Shown here: piece after piece, positions 1-6,669 of the stretch
Layout: each line of letters opens with the position of its first letter
Position numbering within the stretch: position 1 is the first letter of the stretch
Source of the DNA: an uncultured Candidatus Saccharibacteria bacterium
Lineage (GTDB): Bacteria > Patescibacteriota > Saccharimonadia > Saccharimonadales > Saccharimonadaceae
Length of the DNA stretch: 64,000 bases
Reading direction: 5' to 3'
Assembly (NCBI GenBank): GCA_937981355.1
Contig: CALJPD010000010.1
Span: forward strand, 58,067 to 122,066
The notes under the pieces: generated by a model
Database searches by the model: none
The model's input: only the letters and a program-made list of their open reading frames with translations
Told to the model about the DNA's origin: nothing
Program-made: the position numbers and the translations under genes

Positions 1-1096
1 ACTGCCGAGCGTGTTGACCTATTTTATGACGCAAATTTTGATCTTGCAGGAGAATTTCTAATTTGCTTGCAAGATCACTTATGTCAGGATAATGGAAACC
101 AAGGCCGTTTTTCCCATCATCTAGTAACTCAGGTAGAGCTACTTGATCTGCCACCACTACTGGCGTTTCACACAATAAAGCTTCGAGCGCAGCTATACAT
201 TGCAATTCTGCAGGGCTCGGCATGACAAATACATCAGCCCGCCACAACAAAGCGCGCTTTTCGTCGTCAGTCACATAACCAGTGAAAATACAAGCATCAC
301 CTAAATCAGAGGCTCGCTGCTTCAGTGATTCCATATTAACTCCTTTTCCTACAATGACGAGTTGTACGTCATCTCGGTTAAGCCGTTTCATTGCATCTAT
401 TAGTAGGTCAACTCGCTTTTCGCCATCAAGCCTTCCTACATAAATAACCATTAGCCTTTGATTGTCTAGCTTAAATCTCTTCAAATTTGCTGTTTTAGTG
501 TGTTGCTCCAAAGGGTATAGCCTTACATTTATACCATTTGATATCGCCATAGTAGGCACTGTAATACCTTTCACATGATTGAGAGCCGCTTGTGTTGGCG
601 CTGTCACCAAGTCTGTTCTATTAAGATAATTTACTGTATACCGTTCAGCTTTTTGACCAAGCCACCGAGCAAAACTTTTCCATTTTATGTTCATCACAAG
701 GTTTAATGCAATGGCGTGACCAGTTGCAATAACCGGGATATGATATCTACGAGCTTGACGTAAAACAGCCATATGAAGCCAAGTTGACGGAATAAGCATA
801 TGAACAATATCTGGACGGTATTGATAAAAATAACGTTTTACTGCATAAGCAGGTAATACTGTCATTCTATTGTTTTCTCTATTAACAAACGATTTTACAG
901 CAGGTAGTCTGATCACAGTAGCACCATTTATCTCGTCAATCTCCTGGTAGCTACCATAAAGAAAGCCTTTTGGCGACCCTGTTATGACTGTCACTTCATC
1001 TCCATGCGCTATAAGTCCAGATATAAGTGTGTCGACAGCCGCTTGGACGCCACCGACGCCTGGGCGATATACTTCTGTTACGATAAGAACTTTCAT
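1..1096 (-). CDS. GT4-family glycosyltransferase (3' end cut by window edge)
   Basis: About 365 codons are visible, starting at the ATG at 1096 and running off the left edge. The N-terminus (MKVLIVTEVYRPGVGGVQ) is the classic start of a GT-B glycosyltransferase: a first Rossmann strand followed by a glycine-rich GGVQ turn. Further on are a VGRL..EKR segment and a late E-x7-E type region (PSPAELQCIAALEALLCETPVV), typical of GT4 enzymes that use nucleotide-sugar donors. Probable role: cytosolic glycosyl transfer for envelope glycolipid or polysaccharide. The acceptor cannot be inferred. The gene is clearly AT-richer than xthA next door, which suggests a different history. The missing C-terminus prevents a length comparison. 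Confidence 0.85.
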   Translation of the reverse strand, partial: MKVLIVTEVYRPGVGGVQAAVDTLISGLIAHGDEVTVITGSPKGFLYGSYQEIDEINGATVIRLPAVKSFVNRENNRMTVLPAYAVKRYFYQYRPDIVHMLIPSTWLHMAVLRQARRYHIPVIATGHAIALNLVMNIKWKSFARWLGQKAERYTVNYLNRTDLVTAPTQAALNHVKGITVPTMAISNGINVRLYPLEQHTKTANLKRFKLDNQRLMVIYVGRLDGEKRVDLLIDAMKRLNRDDVQLVIVGKGVNMESLKQRASDLGDACIFTGYVTDDEKRALLWRADVFVMPSPAELQCIAALEALLCETPVVVADQVALPELLDDGKNGLGFHYPDISDLASKLEILLQDQNLRHKIGQHARQ

Positions 1097-1247
1097 ACCA
1101 TTGTAGATTAACACACGGCACAATATTTTTCCATAAGTGAGCAAGCTCGTTCCGTCAAGTATAAAATATCTACATCATCCATATATAATTGCTTTGTTTG
1201 ATACTTAGCTATCGATACATAAGGCAGCACCATGCTATACTACCCCT

Positions 1248-2075
1248 ATGACTACCTTATACTCCTGGAACGTCAACGGTATTCGTGCGGTGATTAATAA
1301 GGGTGAGTTTGCCCGCTTTATGGCGGCGCACAACCCCGATATCCTGTGCCTGCAAGAGACCAAGGCGCAGCGCCAGCAGGTGGAGCTGGACCTGCCGGGC
1401 TACCACGAGCACTTTTATAGCGCGGCCAAGAAGGGCTATAGCGGTACGGCAATCTTTAGCAAAACCGCACCGCTAGAGTGGCGTGATGGCCTGCCAGCCG
1501 AGCTAGTGGAGCAGTTCCAGCTGACGACCAATAGCTACGGCAGCCCAAATGATGAAGGCCGCGTCATCACGGCGGAGTTTGCTGGCTTTTGGCTGGTAAC
1601 TTGCTACACACCCAATAGTAAAGGGGACTTAAGCCGGCTTGCCCTGCGCGCCAAGGCCTGGGACCCTTGCATGCTGACGTACTTGCAGGGGCTGGAGGCT
1701 GGCCAGTACGGCCCAGCCAAGCCCGTACTCTACTGCGGGGATATGAACGTCGCCCACCAGCCAATCGACCTTGCCAACCCACGCGCCAACCGGGGCAAAC
1801 ACGGCTTTACGGACGAAGAGCGCGCTGGTTTCCAGCACTACCTAGACGCTGGCTTTGTAGATACCTTCCGCGCCGCTCACCCCGGCCAAACCGATGCCTA
1901 CACCTGGTGGACACACTGGGCCAACGCCCGGGCTCGCAACGTGGGCTGGCGGATCGACTACTGGCTAGCCTCGGCGGCAATCGCCCCGCGCATCACCAGC
2001 GCCCACATCCACGCCAGCCAAATGGGCAGCGACCACTGCCCGGTGAGTATTACGGTGGATGAAGTGGTAGCGTAG
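1248..2075 (+). CDS. xthA: Exodeoxyribonuclease III
   Basis: 275 aa, the normal length for the ExoIII/AP-endonuclease family (EEP fold). Visible signatures are WNVNGIR at residues 7-13, LQETK with the metal-binding Glu37, a GDMN motif near residue 165, and the C-terminal GSDHCP with Asp262 and His263. It should cleave DNA at abasic sites and degrade 3' ends in base-excision repair. The start is supported by a TATACT hexamer at 1236-1241, only 6 nt before the ATG with no Shine-Dalgarno, so the mRNA is probably leaderless. It stands alone; the next unit begins with its own promoter at 2118. Confidence 0.97.
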   Translation: MTTLYSWNVNGIRAVINKGEFARFMAAHNPDILCLQETKAQRQQVELDLPGYHEHFYSAAKKGYSGTAIFSKTAPLEWRDGLPAELVEQFQLTTNSYGSPNDEGRVITAEFAGFWLVTCYTPNSKGDLSRLALRAKAWDPCMLTYLQGLEAGQYGPAKPVLYCGDMNVAHQPIDLANPRANRGKHGFTDEERAGFQHYLDAGFVDTFRAAHPGQTDAYTWWTHWANARARNVGWRIDYWLASAAIAPRITSAHIHASQMGSDHCPVSITVDEVVA

Positions 2076-2117
2076 GCTAAGATACAGCAAAGAGCACGAC
2101 AAGCGCATAACAGAGCC

Positions 2118-2146
2118 TTGACGCACCCCTCATATATTGATATATA
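2118..2146 (+). promoter_or_regulatory. Shared-type promoter, copy A
   Basis: TTGACG (2118-2123), a 17-nt spacer ending in TATTGA, then TATATA (2141-2146) and a TTAGCTT segment. The same arrangement with the same spacer length occurs at 8557, 32242 and 57037. It drives the short unit that ends at the terminator at 2311-2373. Confidence 0.85.
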
Positions 2147-2205
2147 TATATTAGCTTCTCGCAATCCGGCGAGAGGTGAGTCTAGAGAGGGAGGAGGTGA
2201 TCCCC

Positions 2206-2244
2206 ATGCTCGACGGCATTAGCCTCGGCGGTAGTGGATCCTGA
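2206..2244 (+). CDS. 12-codon ORF with an extreme Shine-Dalgarno
   Basis: The ATG at 2206 opens MLDGISLGGSGS followed by TGA. Immediately upstream is AGGAGGTGATCC, which complements the 3' tail of bacterial 16S rRNA over about 12 nt, far beyond a usual site. The ORF sits about 60 nt after promoter A and just before a 13-bp hairpin, so it could be a leader peptide, a small protein, or an element whose function is ribosome binding itself. No homology is recognised. The position, the site and the transcript boundaries are seen directly; translation is inferred. Confidence 0.45.
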   Translation: MLDGISLGGSGS

Positions 2245-2250
2245 TAGTGC

Positions 2251-2284
2251 AGAGGGTGCGCAAGCACACGTTTGCGCACCCTCT
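2251..2284 (+). other. Perfect 13-bp hairpin
   Basis: The arms at 2251-2263 and 2272-2284 are perfect inverted repeats (AGAGGGTGCGCAA) with an 8-nt loop, inside the short transcript of promoter A. No U-run follows, so it is a structural element or processing signal rather than the terminator. Confidence 0.8.
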
Positions 2285-2310
2285 GCGCCCCAACCTCCTA
2301 TCTCCTTCTC

Positions 2311-2373
2311 GCCCAACCTAGTCGTCAGCGCTACTCTTGCTAGAGTATGGAGAGCTCCTGGGTTGGGCTTTTT
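2311..2373 (+). terminator. Terminator of promoter-A unit
   Basis: The outer stem GCCCAACC (2311-2318)/GGTTGGGC (2361-2368) is followed by TTTTT. The loop holds a smaller TACTC/GAGTA hairpin. The long-loop design resembles the 3' hairpins at 8959-9076 and 57345-57453. Confidence 0.8.
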
Positions 2374-2508
2374 CTCTTTTATGTTTTTTATTCGCTCTCA
2401 GGCTGCGCCAGCACTTCGACACTGTATATATGGCACTAGTAGCAAGCAAGACATCACTCCAGCAGCAATGCATAGCAAGCACCACCTACTTCGCGGTATA
2501 ATAGCTCT

Positions 2509-2568
2509 ATGCTGATTATTTTCTCCCTATATTATCTCCGTCCGCTAGAGCAAGGCAGCTGCGCATGA
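2509..2568 (+). CDS. Leaderless 19-codon upstream ORF
   Basis: TATAAT at 2497-2502 is followed after 6 nt by an ATG at 2509, the spacing of leaderless genes in this window. The frame MLIIFSLYYLRPLEQGSCA stops at TGA 2566-2568, which overlaps the ATG of the next gene as ATGA. This geometry suggests translational coupling: ribosomes starting on the leaderless ATG terminate and restart on the downstream gene, which has no Shine-Dalgarno of its own. Peptide function is unknown. Confidence 0.5.
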   Translation: MLIIFSLYYLRPLEQGSCA

Positions 2569-3362
2569 ACATCCCCTACTGGCAGCAGCAGACGCCGGCC
2601 AAACCGCTCTACCCAGATATCGCCTGGAATAAGCCCCAGCAGCGGGCGCAAGCAGGCAAGCTGGGCATTATTGGCGGCAACCGGCTGAGCTTTCGCGCCA
2701 TCGAGCATAGCTATACCACTGCGCTCGCCACAGGGGTAGGGCAGGCACGCGTGGTGCTGCCAGACGCCCTGCGTGGCACTATTCCTGCCAGTGTGACGGA
2801 CACGATTTTTGCCGCAAGCAATAGTAGCGGCAGCCTAGGCAACGAAGCCTGGCCGGAGCTGCAAGCCCTCACTGGCTGGGCCGACGCACTCCTCCTCACC
2901 GGCGACGCAGGCCGCAACAGCCAGACCGCCATCGTCTACGAAAAGCTCGTGAGCCACACCACCACACCACTCATCATCAGCCGCGACGCGGTCGACCTGC
3001 TTATGCCAAGCGCCCCGCAGCTTGCCAGCCAGCCAAACATCCTCATCGTTGCCTCATTCTCGCAAGTCCAAAAGTTACTGCGCACGCTGTACTATCCCAA
3101 GATCCTCACCTTCCGGATGCTGCTTCTCCAGCTTGTCGAGGCGCTGCACAAGTTTACCATCACCTATCCACTCACCATTGCCACCTTCCACGCCGACACC
3201 ATCCTTATCGCTCAGCACGGCACCGTCACGTCAACACCATGGTTGCAGCCAATGGCACTCTGGCAAGGTACGGTGCCAACGCGCATCGCCGCCTATACCA
3301 TGTGGAACCCAGAAACGCCCCTCCAGGCAGCAACGGCTAGCTTGCTAGATGGGAAGGAGTAG
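2565..3362 (+). CDS. NAD(P)H-hydrate dehydratase-like (YjeF C-terminal/ribokinase fold), probably non-catalytic
   Basis: 265 aa. The N-terminal KLGIIGGN segment, ADALLLTGDAGR and the final helices match the order of the ADP/ATP-dependent NAD(P)H-hydrate dehydratase (NnrD/CARKD) family. The family normally carries GTGD with a catalytic Asp near the C-terminus; here the aligned position reads GTVP (WQGTVPTRIAAY), so the catalytic residue seems lost. Known family role: repair of hydrated NAD(P)H. Inferred here: a degenerate or repurposed homologue. The start overlaps the TGA of a leaderless upstream ORF. The assignment rests on fold-level similarity and is moderate. Confidence 0.6.
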   Translation: MNIPYWQQQTPAKPLYPDIAWNKPQQRAQAGKLGIIGGNRLSFRAIEHSYTTALATGVGQARVVLPDALRGTIPASVTDTIFAASNSSGSLGNEAWPELQALTGWADALLLTGDAGRNSQTAIVYEKLVSHTTTPLIISRDAVDLLMPSAPQLASQPNILIVASFSQVQKLLRTLYYPKILTFRMLLLQLVEALHKFTITYPLTIATFHADTILIAQHGTVTSTPWLQPMALWQGTVPTRIAAYTMWNPETPLQAATASLLDGKE

Positions 3363-3394
3363 GTATTAGGTATTAGGTATTAGGTATTAGGTAT
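3360..3394 (+). repeat. Tandem 7-bp repeat (TAGGTAT)5
   Basis: Five perfect copies of TAGGTAT begin inside the stop codon of the NnrD-like gene. The array is in a position to vary by slippage but lies outside the coding frame. No dyad symmetry. Confidence 0.95.
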
Positions 3395-3574
3395 CGGCTC
3401 CGGAACTTTTGTTATAGCTATTTGTATTTTCTTCTTCATCTCTTTGGCTAGTGAAGGGAAGTATAAGAGTCGCTCAAGCCCTAGAGCACGAGCAATATTT
3501 CTATGATCTGCTTTTTGCTTGAATGACAAACGACAGGCATATTTAAGCACGATAAATATACCGATGAGACCGTC
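3380..3574 (-). pseudogene. Possible remnant of a coding region
   Basis: A stop-to-stop frame of about 64 codons on the minus strand contains protein-like sequence (for example KADHRNIARALGLERLLYF) but no good ATG or ribosome site, and ends inside the 7-bp tandem repeat. It may be the decayed 3' end of a gene. No family is recognised, and chance is not excluded. Confidence 0.25.
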
Positions 3575-4640
3575 TCAAGTAGTGGGATTTTATATCCTAC
3601 CAAACCAATACCGAAAGGGAAGAGCGAAAAAAGAGATTTGCACGCGATGTGCAGCACCATTATTATGTTGTTCGTTTTTTGTGTTCAGATCATACGAAGC
3701 ACAAATCATGAACAAATGTTTGCGTCACATGAGCCCACGACCTCTGTTATTCTGCTGGACAAAAAAGTAGCACAAGCATAAAACACCACCAAGCGCTATA
3801 CCAAAACTCTCCTATTGCATGGTGTGCTATATTTGCATGAATGTCGGTATTATATATCTTATTTATAGAACGGAAATAGCACGTTTCTACCGGAAATCAA
3901 GTACTCATATCATGTTTTGCGGTAATATTTAGCTCATCGGTAATGGCAAATCATCCATCTTCTCTTGCGCTATATGGCAAAAAGCAGATGAGTAGTATAT
4001 TTGTTCGCCCTAGTTTGTGCACTACGTCAACCATGATACATGAGTAATTAGCGTGTTCAGTACATCCTCATACTGCTCTCTTTGTTTTGTGTATCGCTTA
4101 CGCAGCCACATCACTTGCCTTATTCAGCAAATAGAAGCCACAGTCTCAGCCTGTATGAAGATACTATACTGTGTAGGAGACATCTCCTGGCCAAGAGCAT
4201 AGTGGGTAGAGTAGGGGAGGTGTAGGTGGAGTATCTTGAGGAGACCTTGGATACCGTCATTTTAACTGAACTATGTCTACAGAAGCTAACTACGGCCTAT
4301 ATTAAGCCTCTGTTGAGGAGAAGTGGAACTGATCAAACTACTACTCGTGCTACCATCCAGAAGCCACGATGTAAAATACATATTTATACCGACTTTCTCT
4401 ATTATTCCAGCAAAATATATACTGCCACTGACTAACATAGAGCACCACCAGAACAGACAGATTGCACTCACAATGCGCGGCTAGCCCCCTTAAAGAGCGG
4501 GCGAGAGAAAGGGTAGAGAAGCTTAATACGTCTCATCAGAGTAACTCTCACTCCACAATCTCACAAATGAGACCAATCAAAAAGAAAAGAGGACACGCAG
4601 CTTATATCGGATCAATGATTTGCTTTCAAAAACCAAACAA
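3575..4640. other. Gene-free AT-rich region
   Basis: About 1.07 kb with no credible ORF on either strand. Short inverted repeats occur (GGAGA-CA-TCTCC near 4170 and CCTC-tgtt-GAGG near 4310) but no promoter-terminator pair could be assigned. It was checked for RNase P RNA, tmRNA and SRP RNA signatures without success. Confidence 0.5.
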
Positions 4641-4645
4641 ATAAA

Positions 4646-4676
4646 AAATCACCCGTCCATGCAAAACGGGTGATTT
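4646..4676 (-). terminator. Terminator of the LPxTG protein gene
   Basis: Perfect 11-bp stem AAATCACCCGT/ACGGGTGATTT with a T-run on the minus strand (complement of 4643-4648). Confidence 0.93.
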
Positions 4677-4698
4677 TAGGTTATCCGCAAACGGTTAT

Positions 4699-5931
4699 TT
4701 ATTTGCGGTGGCGGCTTACGTAGTAAGCGGCACCTGCAGCAGTGAGGCTACCAATACCAGCCAGCGGCAGGAGGGTACCGCCCAAGCCGGTGTGTGGCAA
4801 CTCAGCTACTGGAGGAGTTTGCTCACACTTCGACATGTCGGTGGTGTAGTCATTGCTTACTTCGTTGCGGCGAACTTCGACGATCTTCTTGTCAGAGATG
4901 CGGCAAACCTTGACCTTGTCACAGTCAGCGACATTCTTTGAGTGCTTCTTCTCGTCGAATTCTTTTTCCTTGATGGTGACAATAGCACCAGTCTTCAGCT
5001 CACAGACCTTCATCTTGTCGCAGTCTTTGACGTTCTTTGAGTGTTTAGTAGCGTCAAATTCGCTTTCCTTGATGGTGATGATGGTGCTGCTGCTCAGCTC
5101 ACATACCTGGATGCTTGGCTGAGGTGTTACCTTGATAACAACCTGGCAGTCCTGGCTGGTCTTCTCAACGTTGGTGCTACCACCTTCGTTGCCAACTACA
5201 GTCATCTTAACGGTGTACGTGCCTTCTTTGGCGTAAGTGTGGCGAACGGTTGCGCCGCCGGTGGCAGTCTTGCCGTCACCAAAGTCGTACTTATACGTAG
5301 CGACCTTTGCACCTTCCTTGGCAGTTGCCTTGGCGGTGAATTGGTATTCGTTGCGCGAAACCTGAGTCGCTTGCAATGCGTCGCAGGTCAGGCTTGGTTT
5401 AGCTGGTGGGGGAGTTGGGGTGCCCCAGGTAGGGTTACCACAGTCCTTGATAACACCAGCGATAAACTTACCGTTGTTGTCGAACCATGCGTAGATGTTG
5501 AAGGTTGTCTTACCCAAGATGAAGCTGTCGCCCGTTGGGTATTGGTAGTAGGTGTGACCACCTGCAGTGCGCTGACCTTCAGCCTTCTTTTGGTTGGTGC
5601 CAGCCTTGGCCTGCAGGGTGCGAGCACCAGTAGCAACAACCCGGCCACCAACAGTGATGTTGCCGTTGGCGTCAACCGTACCTTCTTGCATGTTGGCACC
5701 GTTAACCATTTGCTCGGTAATACCGAACTGGGTGTAGAGCTGGCGGATCTCTGTGCGCTTTACATAGGTGCTGCGCAGCGTCTGCACATCCTTTGTACCA
5801 CACTCGACAACGTTAAAGTTGCTACAACCTGCCGAGAGTGCTGCCGATGCTGGCTGCGCTACCCACAGGCTACCGATTGCTGCACCGGCGACAACACCGA
5901 GTGCAACAAACGATTTTGCTAGTTTGTTCAT
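4699..5931 (-). CDS. LPxTG cell-wall-anchored surface protein with PKD domain and three C-terminal repeats
   Basis: 410 aa. Residues 1-30 form a signal peptide with an ASA cleavage site. A unique region follows to about 190, then a PKD-like Ig fold (YKYDFGDG ... HTYAKEGTYTVKM), then three degenerate repeats of about 37 residues beginning VCEL/VCEL/VCRI with KHSKNV-DCDK. The end is a complete sorting signal: LPHTG at 378-382, a hydrophobic stretch and an RHRK tail. It should be exported, cut by sortase and anchored at the surface; the sortase gene lies about 0.7 kb away. The gene has a consensus promoter, a GGAGG ribosome site and its own terminator, which suggests high expression. Adhesion to a host cell is inferred. 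Confidence 0.9.
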   Translation of the reverse strand: MNKLAKSFVALGVVAGAAIGSLWVAQPASAALSAGCSNFNVVECGTKDVQTLRSTYVKRTEIRQLYTQFGITEQMVNGANMQEGTVDANGNITVGGRVVATGARTLQAKAGTNQKKAEGQRTAGGHTYYQYPTGDSFILGKTTFNIYAWFDNNGKFIAGVIKDCGNPTWGTPTPPPAKPSLTCDALQATQVSRNEYQFTAKATAKEGAKVATYKYDFGDGKTATGGATVRHTYAKEGTYTVKMTVVGNEGGSTNVEKTSQDCQVVIKVTPQPSIQVCELSSSTIITIKESEFDATKHSKNVKDCDKMKVCELKTGAIVTIKEKEFDEKKHSKNVADCDKVKVCRISDKKIVEVRRNEVSNDYTTDMSKCEQTPPVAELPHTGLGGTLLPLAGIGSLTAAGAAYYVSRHRK

Positions 5932-5969
5932 TTGTTTTCCTCCTCGTCATTATTAGACGTTATGTGTTG

Positions 5970-5998
5970 AGATTATCATGTCCTTTATTTTTTGTCAA
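5970..5998 (-). promoter_or_regulatory. Strong sigma-70-type promoter of the LPxTG gene
   Basis: On the minus strand TTGACA (5993-5998), 17-nt spacer, TAATCT (5970-5975), followed by a short leader with GAGGAGG before the ATG at 5931. Confidence 0.9.
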
Positions 5999-6389
5999 CA
6001 ATACTTTTTCATATATTGTGCTTATGCTTAAATCCATATTTTGTGGCTGCTGTTCTACCACAAAATTATGATCGTAGCCACTGTTATATCGTGGTTGCGT
6101 GCAAGCGATGTTCGATGGTGTTGTACTTATCAAACATACATCGCACGCTCGGTGCTTTCGCCTGTTGCGCAGCTATGTGATGTTACTCTGCTTTTTTGCC
6201 ATATTTTCTCTTGATCGTTCATGGCTGGTTATCCAGTAGCTTAGGATGGGCGAGCGGTCGTATTGAATGAATAGAGTGACCGGCTTAGACATATCTCCGT
6301 AGAGCCCTGCACGAGAGGCTAGCCAAGTACAGGGCAATCTGCTATACTGACAGAAGTTGCAGGGCAGGGCTGCAATTGATCTTACTCAT
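5999..6389. other. Intergenic region upstream of tRNA-Leu
   Basis: No gene is visible. A TATACT near 6342-6347 is a plausible -10 for the tRNA at 6390. Nothing else recognised. Confidence 0.5.
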
Positions 6390-6476
6390 GCCGCGGTGGT
6401 GGAATTGGTAGACACGTCAGACTCAAAATCTGATGTCCACTCGGACGTGCCGGTTCAAGTCCGGCCCGCGGTACCA
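6390..6476 (+). tRNA. tRNA-Leu(CAA)
   Basis: 87 nt with a GCCGCGG/CCGCGGT acceptor stem, anticodon stem TCAGA/TCTGA with loop CTCAAAA (anticodon CAA), a long class II variable arm, a GGTTCAAGTCC T-arm and an encoded CCA. A terminator follows at 6501-6530. Confidence 0.95.
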
Positions 6477-6500
6477 GTGTTTATTCAGCTGTTTTCCGAA

Positions 6501-6530
6501 AAATAAGCCGCGATGTCGGCTTATTTTTTT
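6501..6530 (+). terminator. Terminator of tRNA-Leu
   Basis: Perfect stem AAATAAGCCG/CGGCTTATTT with a 6-nt loop and a TTTTTTT tail. Confidence 0.93.
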
Positions 6531-6669
6531 GATTAATAACCCTTAATTCTCCGAATATATCAGTCTCGAGAGCGTGGGCACGGGCAGGTAACTTCTTATC
6601 CAAGGTGGGCTTTGAAACGCAAGCGATATATTGGTATATCAAAGCTAATATTGTATACTGGAAGTAGTT

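Noticed and set aside
3360..3394. TAGGTAT array as a CRISPR-like repeat
   Set aside because: The unit is 7 bp in direct tandem without spacers or cas genes; it is a simple tandem repeat.
3575..4640. Hidden RNA gene or ORF in the 1-kb gap
   Set aside because: No promoter-terminator pair, no tRNA-like fold and no coding-like frame could be defended.
5041..5922. 293-codon frame antisense to the LPxTG protein
   Set aside because: The opposite strand has a signal peptide, PKD domain, sorting signal, promoter and terminator; this frame is a shadow.
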